From: an uncultured Ideonella sp.
GTDB taxonomy: Bacteria; Pseudomonadota; Gammaproteobacteria; Burkholderiales; Burkholderiaceae
DNA: 39,252 nucleotides
Reading direction: 5' to 3'
Assembly: GCA_946479475.1 (NCBI GenBank)
Contig: CAMLGG010000012.1
Span: 1-39,252 of the forward strand
Shown here: positions 1-7,580 of the stretch, in pieces
Layout: the number at the start of each line of letters is the position of its first letter
Numbering within the stretch: the first letter of the stretch is position 1
Position numbers and translations under genes: made by a program
Notes under the pieces: generated by a model
What the model was told of the DNA's origin: nothing
Database searches by the model: none
Seen by the model: only the letters and a program-made list of their open reading frames with translations

Positions 1-48
1 GGCCGTAATAACTTGCCCCGAGGCCATTCCTAGGATGGGCCCGTTCGA

Positions 49-66
49 GCGCACAGGCCTGTGCGC
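49..66. promoter_or_regulatory. 18-bp perfect palindrome upstream of the esterase gene
   Basis: GCGCACAGGCCTGTGCGC reads identically on both strands. It ends 58 bp before the preferred esterase start at 125. A second inverted repeat, AGACCA-7 nt-TGGTCT (72-90), follows at once. The palindrome could be an operator for a dimeric regulator or part of a structured 5' leader. No protein can be assigned. The structure is seen directly; the role is inferred. Confidence 0.45.
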
Positions 67-124
67 CGGACAGACCAGGGAGTTTGGTCTCGCAGACGGT
101 GTTGCCTTGAAAGGGCTCAGTGAC

Positions 125-2017
125 ATGACAAAGCGCGTTCGATCCATCCGACCCTCCCTTCCACCCAGGCTGTGGCGTCTTGCCGCCTGGAGCGTCCTGT
201 CCTCCTGCGGTGCCGGTGCACTGGCCGCCACGGGCGACGGCGGCCTGGCCGACCCCAACATCACCTACGTCGGGCGGTGGGACAAGAGCGACAGCACCCA
301 GTACACCAGCCATTGGGACGGGACCTACCTGACCACCCGGTTCACCGGCAGGAACGTCTCGGTGAAGCTGGGCGGCGCGATGGGCTTCAAGGCCGTGATC
401 GACGGGGTGATCACCATGCACTGGGGATGGGCCGGCACGGTCCCGCTCACCAAGACGCCGCTGGCCAGCGACGGCCCCCACACGCTGCAGATCGTGGCCG
501 ACTACGACGACCGCGAAGTGCCGTTCCAGGGCCTGGTGCTGGATGCCGGCGCGACCACGCTGCCGTTCGGTTCGCGCCCCTTGATCGAGTTCATCGGCGA
601 TTCGATCACGGCCGGGCAAGGCGGGTCCGAATGGGCGCTCACCGACTACGCCTGGCTGACGGGCGAGCAGCTGGGCGTGCACCACACGCAGATCGCCTGG
701 GCGGGCATCACCTTGTCCGACGGCTACCACTACTCGACCAACGAGTGGCCCGGGATGGAGTCGATGTACTTCAGGGCCTGGGCCGTCAACCGCTGCTACA
801 ACGTGCAGTGCACGCCTGACGCCAGCCACCCGACGCCCAATCCGGCCTGGGACTTCTCGAAGTACAGCCCGAAGATCATCGTCATCAACCTGGGCACGAA
901 CGACTGGGGCGTGGGGGAGCCCGGGAGCCTCTTCAGGGACAGGTACTCGGGCTTCCTGGCGAACGTGCGGGCCAAGCATCCCGACGCCGAGATCTTCGTG
1001 CTTCGCACGTTCAACGGCTATCTCGCGCAGGAGACCCAGACCGCAGTGGCCGAACGCGTGAGCGCCGGTGACACCAGGCTGCACTATGTCGACACCTCGG
1101 GCTGGCTGATCCCCCACCCGTCCGCCGATTTCGTCGACCTGTACCATCCGAACGACCTGGGCTACCGGAAGGTCAAGGACCGTCTCGTCCCCATCCTGCA
1201 GCCGTATCTGGCCGGCACGGCGCTGGCCAACGACACCCAGTTCAAGTTCGACAGCGTGGCGAACTGGCCCTACGGTTCGCAAAGCGGCGCCGACCAGGGC
1301 GACAACCACTGGTCGGACGTCACCAACGCCTCCTACCAGGTGCCCTTCAGCGGGACGCAGGTCAAGCTTTACGGCGCGCGTGCGCCGCAGCATGGCATCG
1401 CGGCGGTTTCCATCGACGGTGGGGCGGAGACGAACGTCGACACCTATTCGGCTACCCGCGCCGACGGCGCGCTGCTCTGGAGCAGCCCGGTGCTGCCGGG
1501 AGGGACGCATTCGCTGAAGGTGCGGGTCACCGGGATGAGGAACGTCGCCGCGAGCGGTTCCTACGTCACGGCCGACCGCGTCGACATCGCCAACGGCGGA
1601 TTGAACCTGCTGAGCAATCCCGGCTTCGAGAGCGGACTGAGCGGCTGGTCGACCTGGCCGGCGGGATCATCCCAGGCCTACACCGATGTGTGGGGGCCGC
1701 ACTCGGGGACGTCCGACCTGGTGCAATGGAGCTCCAGCCCCTACCAGGTCGCCACCTACCAGGCACTGTCAGGCTTGACCAACGGCTTGTACACCGTGAG
1801 AGCCTGGGTGAAGGGCAGCGGGGGCCAGCAGCTGTACGTCAAGAACTTCGGCGGCCCCCAGCGGACGGCTTACCTGACCGCCTCGGACTCGTTCCGGGAG
1901 GTCGTCATCGGCAACGTCAACGTGACCAATGGGTATGCCGAAGTGGGCTTCTGGACGGACGATCCGGCGGGCGGCCAGTGGCTGATTGCCGACGACGTCT
2001 CGTTCTACAGGCAATAG
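125..2017 (+). CDS. Secreted SGNH/GDSL carbohydrate esterase (CE2-like) with C-terminal beta-sandwich domains
   Basis: The protein is probably an extracellular or periplasmic esterase that removes acyl (acetyl) groups from polysaccharide. With the start at 125 it has 630 residues. An upstream in-frame ATG at 35 would add 30 residues unlike a signal peptide, whereas 125 gives a basic N-terminus and a hydrophobic leader ending near GALAA. Residues about 45-150 form a jelly-roll-like domain as in CE2 esterases. The SGNH domain follows, with Ser160 in GDSIT, Gly194, Asn259 in GTND, and the Asp338-x-x-His341 pair. About 240 further residues look like two beta-sandwich modules; the last one (NPGFESGLSGW, near 500) resembles a CBM4/9-type carbohydrate-binding module. 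The gene converges on a regulator gene across two hairpins. The LacI repressor and propeller sensor nearby suggest carbohydrate-linked control. The exact substrate is not visible. Confidence 0.85.
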   Translation: MTKRVRSIRPSLPPRLWRLAAWSVLSSCGAGALAATGDGGLADPNITYVGRWDKSDSTQYTSHWDGTYLTTRFTGRNVSVKLGGAMGFKAVIDGVITMHWGWAGTVPLTKTPLASDGPHTLQIVADYDDREVPFQGLVLDAGATTLPFGSRPLIEFIGDSITAGQGGSEWALTDYAWLTGEQLGVHHTQIAWAGITLSDGYHYSTNEWPGMESMYFRAWAVNRCYNVQCTPDASHPTPNPAWDFSKYSPKIIVINLGTNDWGVGEPGSLFRDRYSGFLANVRAKHPDAEIFVLRTFNGYLAQETQTAVAERVSAGDTRLHYVDTSGWLIPHPSADFVDLYHPNDLGYRKVKDRLVPILQPYLAGTALANDTQFKFDSVANWPYGSQSGADQGDNHWSDVTNASYQVPFSGTQVKLYGARAPQHGIAAVSIDGGAETNVDTYSATRADGALLWSSPVLPGGTHSLKVRVTGMRNVAASGSYVTADRVDIANGGLNLLSNPGFESGLSGWSTWPAGSSQAYTDVWGPHSGTSDLVQWSSSPYQVATYQALSGLTNGLYTVRAWVKGSGGQQLYVKNFGGPQRTAYLTASDSFREVVIGNVNVTNGYAEVGFWTDDPAGGQWLIADDVSFYRQ

Positions 2018-2025
2018 CAGTCGAG

Positions 2026-2073
2026 GCAGCCGCATCCCGCCACGGGATGCGGCTGCACGCGCCATCGGCGCGT
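2026..2073. terminator. Two tandem hairpins between convergent genes
   Basis: GCAGCCGCATCCCG (2026-2039) pairs perfectly with 2043-2056 over 14 bp around a CCA loop. It is followed directly by ACGCGCC-ATC-GGCGCGT (2057-2073). The hairpins fill the gap between the esterase stop (2017) and the stop of the opposing regulator (2084). There is no clear U-tract, so rho-independent action is uncertain, but the position fits a bidirectional terminator. Confidence 0.65.
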
Positions 2074-2083
2074 CAGGGGCGGA

Positions 2084-2512
2084 TCAGCGGCCGGCTTCCA
2101 CGCCGGCCGACGTGGCCGCCTCGCCTTCCTCGAGCTTGGCCACGAAGCGGTAGCCCACGCGGTGGTGCGTGCGGATGATCTGCCCTTTGGCGTCTTCCAG
2201 CACGCTGCGGATGCGGTTGATGGCGACCGTGAGCGAGCTGGGCTGCACGATCCGCCGGCCCCAGATCGCGTCGAGCAGTTCGTCGATCGGGAGCACGCGC
2301 TCCCGGTGCTCGATCAGGTAGACGAGCAGGTCGAAGGGGCGCGGCTGGATTTCCCGCTGGCAGCCGTTGACGAGCACCTCGCGCGATGCGGGCCTCACCT
2401 CGCACCGCCCGAAGCGCAGGCCCGGCCTTGCCGCGTGGCGCGCAGCGGAGCCCGTCACGACGGCGTGGTCGTGCCGGGCCTCGGGGGAAGCGCCTGGGGT
2501 GATCTGGAGCAT
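2084..2512 (-). CDS. Stand-alone winged-helix (OmpR/PhoB-type) transcriptional regulator
   Basis: The 142-residue protein has a short N-terminal tail and one Trans_reg_C winged-helix domain at about residues 32-126. The family pattern is clear: a beta-strand start (LRFGRCEV), QPRPFDLLVYLIEH, a recognition-helix region (SSLTVAINRIRSVLED) and the C-terminal wing (RTHHRVGYRFVA). It has no receiver domain and no membrane segment, so it is neither a classical response regulator nor CadC-like. An AGG box lies about six bases before the ATG. It lies 44 bp downstream of the LacI-type gene on the same strand and may be co-transcribed with it and the sensor kinase further upstream. It could partner that kinase only if something other than receiver phosphorylation transmits the signal. 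The target is unknown. Confidence 0.8.
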   Translation of the reverse strand: MLQITPGASPEARHDHAVVTGSAARHAARPGLRFGRCEVRPASREVLVNGCQREIQPRPFDLLVYLIEHRERVLPIDELLDAIWGRRIVQPSSLTVAINRIRSVLEDAKGQIIRTHHRVGYRFVAKLEEGEAATSAGVEAGR

Positions 2513-2556
2513 GGGAACCTCGTGTACGGCTGAGAGGGGGAGGGGGCCTGCGGGGA

Positions 2557-3645
2557 TCAGGGGACGGCCAGCGCGGCGCTGCGTGGCCTGGCCAGCGTCG
2601 CGCCGGGAATGAACTCGGTTGGCAGGACGATGTTGGGCGGACGCCGCGTCTCGGGCCCGCCGTGGCGCGACTCGATCTGCGAGACGAGGATCTCGGCCGC
2701 CTGGCCGCCCAGTTGCTCCAGCGGCTGTCGCACGGTGGCCAGGCGCGAGGTGCGCGCCAGCAGGGTGTTGTCGAAGCCCACGACCGAGACATCGTCCGGC
2801 ACGCGCAGCCCGCGGCTGACGAGCGCATCGATGCAGCCCAGGGCCATCGCGTCGCTGCCGGCGAACACCGCCTCGGGCAGCGGCTGGCCACGGTGGCCCT
2901 CCAGCCAGGCGTCCATGGCGCGGCGCCCGCCCTCGAAGGTGAACGCTTCGCGCACCACGTGGTCCTCGGCCGGCGGGTGATCTGCCTCGGCATGGGCTCG
3001 CAGGTAGCCCGCGAGTCGCCGGTCGGCGCCGGTCGAGCCCACGGGGCCGCCCACGTGCAGGATCCGCCTGTGCCCCAGCGCCAGCAGCCGGCGAACCGCG
3101 TCGCAGGCGCCGATCTCGTCGTCCGGCTCCAGGTTCACGACGCCGGCGATCAGGTGGTTGGCGTGGATGGAAACGACGGGGGTATGGGCGGGCAGCCAGG
3201 TGGAAGGCTCGTCCCGCAGCATGGGCGCCACCAGGATGAGGCCGTCTATTCGGCCGTCGCAGAATCCGGCGATTCGCTGCGCGGCGTCGTCCCAGCCGTT
3301 CAGCATGAAGACCGTGGTGGTCTGGCCGGCCGCGGCCGCGGCCTGCAGCACGCCGTTGAAAAGCTCCAGGAAGTACAGGTTGGGCTCGCTGCCCAGCAAG
3401 GTGGCTGCGATGCCGATCGTGTTCATGCGTCGCGAGGCGAGGGCTCGCGCGCCCTCATCACGCCGGTAACGCAACTCGCGGGCCGCTGCCAGCACGCGGC
3501 TGCGGGTCTCTTCGGAGATCGACGTGGTGGTGCGCGCGCCGTTGAGCACGGCGGAGGCGGCCATGGCCGAAACGCCCGCTGCGCGGCCCACGTCGGCCAG
3601 GGTGGCAGCCTTCTCGCGTCGATGGCGGGGGGCGGGGTCGGTCAT
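2557..3645 (-). CDS. LacI-family transcriptional regulator
   Basis: The 362-residue repressor has the typical LacI/GalR layout. The N-terminal helix-turn-helix is at about residues 14-36 (TLADVGRAAGVSAMAASAVLNG region), with a hinge following (RVLAAARELRYRRDEGARALAS). A periplasmic-binding-protein-like ligand domain occupies about 75-345 (IGIAATLL; GFCDGRIDGLILVAP; FAGSDAMALGCIDAL; GFDNTLLARTSRLATVRQP). Family members bind sugars or related small molecules and release DNA. No good ribosome-binding site precedes the ATG at 3645, but the start fits the family length. An ATTTA-N4-TAAAT palindrome with a central CG lies 44 bp upstream and is a good candidate autoregulatory operator. The neighbouring esterase and sensor kinase suggest a carbohydrate signal; that is inference. 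Confidence 0.92.
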   Translation of the reverse strand: MTDPAPRHRREKAATLADVGRAAGVSAMAASAVLNGARTTTSISEETRSRVLAAARELRYRRDEGARALASRRMNTIGIAATLLGSEPNLYFLELFNGVLQAAAAAGQTTTVFMLNGWDDAAQRIAGFCDGRIDGLILVAPMLRDEPSTWLPAHTPVVSIHANHLIAGVVNLEPDDEIGACDAVRRLLALGHRRILHVGGPVGSTGADRRLAGYLRAHAEADHPPAEDHVVREAFTFEGGRRAMDAWLEGHRGQPLPEAVFAGSDAMALGCIDALVSRGLRVPDDVSVVGFDNTLLARTSRLATVRQPLEQLGGQAAEILVSQIESRHGGPETRRPPNIVLPTEFIPGATLARPRSAALAVP

Positions 3646-3688
3646 CGGAGGGCAGCCAGGTCAGTTGTCAAGGGTGTATTTTCGTGAC

Positions 3689-3702
3689 ATTTATCGCTAA
3701 AT
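3689..3702. promoter_or_regulatory. Candidate LacI-family operator
   Basis: ATTTATCGCTAAAT is a 14-bp palindrome with one mismatched pair flanking a central CG, the layout usual for LacI/GalR operators. It sits in the AT-rich gap between the sensor kinase stop (3809) and the LacI gene start (3645), where an autoregulatory site would be expected. Binding by this particular repressor is inferred from position and symmetry only. Confidence 0.55.
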
Positions 3703-3808
3703 TGAAGCGTGTTCCCGTAGAAGAATCGCCATTGCCCGGATTTTAGTTCGCCGCTCGAACGAATGCCCTGGGGCTTACCCGGAACCTCGGCGGGCGCTCG
3801 CAGGCGAC

Positions 3809-6800
3809 TCATTCTCGCGTTTCGGCCGGCGCGAACATCTTTCGCAGCAGGCTGGGCCCGGTGCTTCGCAGGCGACTGTAGGCATGCGAGCCGGGCGTGC
3901 TGAACTCGACCTCCGTGCCGGTACCCGGCGCGCTGCGGATGCTGAGCCTGCCGCCGGCGAGCTCGGCGCGCTCGCGCATCCCGCGCAGGCCGAAGTGGCC
4001 GTCCTTCTCGCCGGTGCGCAGCACCTCGGGGTCTACTCCCTTGCCGTCGTCGCGAACGCGCACTCGAAGCAGCCGCGGTTCATAGAGGATGGCGACTTCG
4101 ATGTGCTTCGCATCGGCGTGGTGGAAGGCGTTTCGCAGCGCCTCGCCGGCAATCCGGAAGGCTTCGTCCCGCACCAGCGGGTGCAGGGCCTGCGGCGTGC
4201 CCTGCACCTCGATCCGCGCCGACGTGGCGTGTCCGCCCTGACCGGCGAGGTCCTCGGCGAGCGCCCGCAGGGAGTCGGCGATGTCGTCCGTCCGCAGCAC
4301 CGAGCTTCGCAGGGCCTGCACGGTGTCGCGCCCCTCGGTGATCGCCTCGGCGACCTGGTCTATGGCCCGCCCGAGGACCTGCTTCGACTCGCGCGGGCGA
4401 TCGGGCAGGAGGTTGAACGCGGCCTGGAACTGCAGCAGCAGCGCATGGAAGCGCTGCAGCAGGGTGTCGTGCAGGTCGCGGGCGATGCGGGTGCGTTCGG
4501 CCACACGCCCCTCGAGCGTCGCCTCGAACTGCCGATGCAGGCGCCGGATGCGCACGCGCAGCCAGGCTTGAAGACCGACCCATGCCCCGATGGCCAGCGC
4601 CGCCGCCGCCAGCAGGCGGAACCAGGCCGTCTGGTAGAAGGCCGGAGCGATGGTGAACCCGAGTTGCGCTCCATCCTCGTTCCACACGCCGCTGTTGTTG
4701 GCCGCCTTCACGCGGAAGCGATAACGGCCCGGCGGCAGGTTCGTGTAGGTGGCCTGGCGCCTGTCGACGACTTCCTGCCAATCGTCGTCATGCCCCTCCA
4801 GCCGGTAGCGCAAGCGTGTGCTCTTCGGGTCGGCCAAGGTGAGCGCGACGAACTCGATCGTGATGTCACGGGCCAGGGGTGGCAAGCGGAGCCCCTCGGC
4901 AACGGCGTAGGACTTCTGGTCGGCGACCAGGCTCGTGACGTGGACCGGCGGGGGCACCGGATTGAACGGCAGGTGAGCGGGGTCCACCCATTCGAGCTCG
5001 CTCCCGGCCACGAACCAGAGCCTTCCATCCTGGCCCTTGGTCACCGGAGGATTGAAGGAGGCCTGGCCACCCATCAGCACCGGTACGCCATCCGCACCAT
5101 CCAGAAGCTTCGGCGACACCCGGTAGGCCGGGTCGGCGATCCAGGCCGCCAGGTCTTGGCGCGTGATGCGCACCAGGCCGCAGCCCGTGTACATCCACAG
5201 CGACCCGTCGTCGTCCGGCATCGACCATTGGATCTTGTTGCAGGGCAGGCCGTTGACGACCGAGAGCGTCGTGACGATCTCGTCCTTGATCCGGCTCAGG
5301 CCGCTTTCCTCGGTGGCCGCCCACACCGCCCCCTCGGCATCGACCCGCAGGCCCGCCACATGGCCCGGCCCCAGTCCTTGCGCGGCCGTGTAGGACGCCT
5401 CGACCCGCCCGTCCTTGAAATAGAAGACGCCGCCGTCCTCCCAGAAGGCCAGCCAGACGCCGCCCCGGTCGGCGGCCACGGCCTGGGCCTGCCGCGGCCG
5501 GCCGAAGGCGGACCACGGGACGCTTTCGACGAACCGTCCCCGGTGCAGGCGCTCCAGGCCGCGGTTGCCGGACAGCCAGAGGTTGCCGGCCGCATCCCCC
5601 GCCATGGAATAGATCTCCGTGCTCGGCACGCCCTCTACGGCGACGAATCGGTCGCCGGACAGGTAGGACAGGCCGCGGGCGGTGCTCACCCACAGGCGCC
5701 CGTCGGCGTCCTGGTACTGCGCCTGCACGCGGGCATCCGGCAGGCCTTCGCGCTCTGCGTAGACGGTCAGCCGGCCTTCCTTCCACCGGACCAGTCCATC
5801 GTTCGTCGCCACCCAGATGCTGCCGTCCTGCGTGGCCAGGACGGACTGCGCGATGTCGTCCGGCAGTCCCTGCTTCCTGGAAAGCGTGATCACCGGCAGC
5901 TTGCGGAAGCGGTCGACGCCTCTCTCGCTGCCATACCAGACGTTGCCCTCGCGGTCCTCGAACAGGCTGCAGGCGATGTTGCCGGACAAGCCTTCGGCCC
6001 GCGTGAAGGAGTCGGCCTGCCCGTCCTTGACGTGGAGCAGCCCCAGGCCTTCGGTCCCTATCCACAGCCCGCCGTCGCGGTCGCGCAGCAGCTTGTTCGA
6101 CTTCACTTCGCGGTCGGCCAGGCATTCCTCCGGCCGGGTGGCGCGCTGGAAGCGGTAGGGCACGACCTGCTCGCCCGCCACCTGGGCGAGCCCGCCGCCC
6201 TTGACGCCGATCAGGACCTGGCCATCGACCGTGGTGGTCAAGTCGCCCACCCGCAGGCCGGGCATCGGATAGCGCCGGGGCGGCCCGGGCTTCCACCGCC
6301 AGACGCCGGTCTCCGCGCCCACCCACAGGCTCCCCTGGCGGTCTTCGGCCAGGCTCCAGACGAAGGAGCCGAAGCCGCCCTCCGGCCGGGAGCAGTCCAC
6401 CTGTCCGGCACGGATGGCGCACAGGAGCGAACGCTCCTCGTGCAGGCCCGCCCAGGCCGTGCCGTCGCGATCCAGCGCGCCGACCCAGACGGTTCCCTTG
6501 TGATCTTCCGTCAGCGAGGTGACGAACCCCCTGCCGATCTGCGCGTGCCGGTAGGTGAAGGTCCGCCCGTTCCAGCTGGCCAGGCCCTCGAAGGTGCCGA
6601 TCCACAGCGTGCCGTCGCGCGACACGAGCAGGCTGTAGGGGCCGCTCGGCAGCGATTGGCCGTCCGGCGGCTGCCACTTCTCGAACTGGACGCCGTCGAA
6701 GCGGAACAGGCCGAACAGGCCGGCGATCCACAGGTAGCCGTCCGGCGTCTGCGCCATCGCGAAGACGAGGCCCAGCCGCGCTCCCTCCCGGGCGGTCCAC

Positions 6801-6934
6801 GAGGTGTGCGCGTACTGGTTCACCTGCAGGGGCAGATCGAGCGCGCGGGCAGGGCCCGGACACGAAAGGAGGGCCGATGCCAGGAGCAGGCCCGGCACCA
6901 GGCGTGTTCGGCTCGGGCCTTGCAGTCGTCGCAC
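3809..6934 (-). CDS. Sensor histidine kinase with periplasmic two-component regulator propeller
   Basis: With the GTG start at 6934 the protein has 1041 residues. GCGGAGG lies seven bases before this GTG, and a signal peptide follows (PGLLLASALLSCPGPARA). An ATG at 7006 is the alternative. Order: signal peptide; many Reg_prop blades (recurrent patterns such as DGTLWIGTFEGLASW and DREGNVWYGSERGVDRF) making a large periplasmic propeller; a Y_Y_Y-type Ig-like domain (RLEGHDDDWQEV, YTNLPPGRYRFRVKAAN); one transmembrane helix (LLAAAALAIGAWVGLQAWL); a HisKA_3 dimerisation segment with His near 822 (RIARDLHDTLLQ); and a HATPase_c domain (NAFHHADA N box, DDGKG, GHFGLRGMRERA, GTGTEVEF). It would autophosphorylate and signal to a NarL-type response regulator, but none lies in the window. 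It is divergent from arsD. Confidence 0.9.
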   Translation of the reverse strand: MRRLQGPSRTRLVPGLLLASALLSCPGPARALDLPLQVNQYAHTSWTAREGARLGLVFAMAQTPDGYLWIAGLFGLFRFDGVQFEKWQPPDGQSLPSGPYSLLVSRDGTLWIGTFEGLASWNGRTFTYRHAQIGRGFVTSLTEDHKGTVWVGALDRDGTAWAGLHEERSLLCAIRAGQVDCSRPEGGFGSFVWSLAEDRQGSLWVGAETGVWRWKPGPPRRYPMPGLRVGDLTTTVDGQVLIGVKGGGLAQVAGEQVVPYRFQRATRPEECLADREVKSNKLLRDRDGGLWIGTEGLGLLHVKDGQADSFTRAEGLSGNIACSLFEDREGNVWYGSERGVDRFRKLPVITLSRKQGLPDDIAQSVLATQDGSIWVATNDGLVRWKEGRLTVYAEREGLPDARVQAQYQDADGRLWVSTARGLSYLSGDRFVAVEGVPSTEIYSMAGDAAGNLWLSGNRGLERLHRGRFVESVPWSAFGRPRQAQAVAADRGGVWLAFWEDGGVFYFKDGRVEASYTAAQGLGPGHVAGLRVDAEGAVWAATEESGLSRIKDEIVTTLSVVNGLPCNKIQWSMPDDDGSLWMYTGCGLVRITRQDLAAWIADPAYRVSPKLLDGADGVPVLMGGQASFNPPVTKGQDGRLWFVAGSELEWVDPAHLPFNPVPPPVHVTSLVADQKSYAVAEGLRLPPLARDITIEFVALTLADPKSTRLRYRLEGHDDDWQEVVDRRQATYTNLPPGRYRFRVKAANNSGVWNEDGAQLGFTIAPAFYQTAWFRLLAAAALAIGAWVGLQAWLRVRIRRLHRQFEATLEGRVAERTRIARDLHDTLLQRFHALLLQFQAAFNLLPDRPRESKQVLGRAIDQVAEAITEGRDTVQALRSSVLRTDDIADSLRALAEDLAGQGGHATSARIEVQGTPQALHPLVRDEAFRIAGEALRNAFHHADAKHIEVAILYEPRLLRVRVRDDGKGVDPEVLRTGEKDGHFGLRGMRERAELAGGRLSIRSAPGTGTEVEFSTPGSHAYSRLRSTGPSLLRKMFAPAETRE

Positions 6935-7193
6935 TCGGAATCCTCCGCAGGTTGAGGTGCCGCGACACCGCGACAGCGTATCGCGAAGCAGATCGTGCCT
7001 GGGCATCCTCCAGTGTTGGCCGGCACCGTGGAAGCGGAAGCTGCCTCGAACAAGCCGCCCGCCGGGGTCTTCTGCAGGACTTGGTGGAGCGAAGTGCGCC
7101 AACCTCGCCCGCGCCGCCGAGCGCGCTTGAGGACCGTCAAGCCTCGGCGGCCTCGGCCGCGGGAACATCGGTGCAGGCCGCAAAGGAACCTCG

Positions 7194-7562
7194 ATGAGCA
7201 AGCTCGAAGTCTTCGAACCCGCGATGTGCTGCCCCACCGGCGTATGCGGCGTGAGCGTCGACCCGGTCCTGGTGCAATTCAACGCCGACCTGCAGGCGCT
7301 GGAGCACAACGGTATCCAGGTGGCGCGGCACAGCCTGAGCCACGACCCGGCCGCCTTCGCTGCCCATGCTGAAGTCGTCAAGGAGATGGAAGCCGGCATG
7401 GACCGGCTGCCCATCGTCACCGTCGACGGGCGCGTCGTTTCGACGGGCATGTACCCGTCGAAGGCGCAGCTGATGAGCAAGCTCGGGCTGACCATCCCGA
7501 CCGCGGAGAAGCCGCGGGTCAAGCCGGGAGACTGTGGCTGCGCGCCGGGCAAGTGCAGCTGA
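7194..7562 (+). CDS. arsD: Arsenical metallochaperone/co-repressor ArsD
   Basis: ArsD carries As(III) or Sb(III) from cellular thiols to the ArsA ATPase and can act as a weak repressor. The 122-residue protein has the diagnostic Cys12-Cys13 and Cys18 of the metalloid site (EPAMCCPTGVCG), a thioredoxin-like body (LPIVTVDGRVVSTGMYPS) and a Cys-rich C-terminus (CGCAPGKC). AAAGGA lies about seven bases before the ATG. arsA follows after 18 bp, so the two are almost certainly one transcript. No arsR, arsB, acr3 or arsC is found nearby, which is unusual because arsDA normally sit inside a longer operon with the efflux permease. Confidence 0.95.
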   Translation: MSKLEVFEPAMCCPTGVCGVSVDPVLVQFNADLQALEHNGIQVARHSLSHDPAAFAAHAEVVKEMEAGMDRLPIVTVDGRVVSTGMYPSKAQLMSKLGLTIPTAEKPRVKPGDCGCAPGKCS

Positions 7563-7580
7563 CCTCGAGAGGCTGAGCCC

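Noticed and set aside
3666..3671. TTGACA-like -35 box upstream of the LacI gene
   Set aside because: No AT-rich -10 element follows at suitable spacing on the minus strand.
3884..6955. Very long plus-strand open frame (about 1020 codons) opposite the sensor kinase
   Set aside because: It is antisense to a clearly recognisable kinase; no domain can be seen in its product. Long antisense frames are expected in high-GC DNA.
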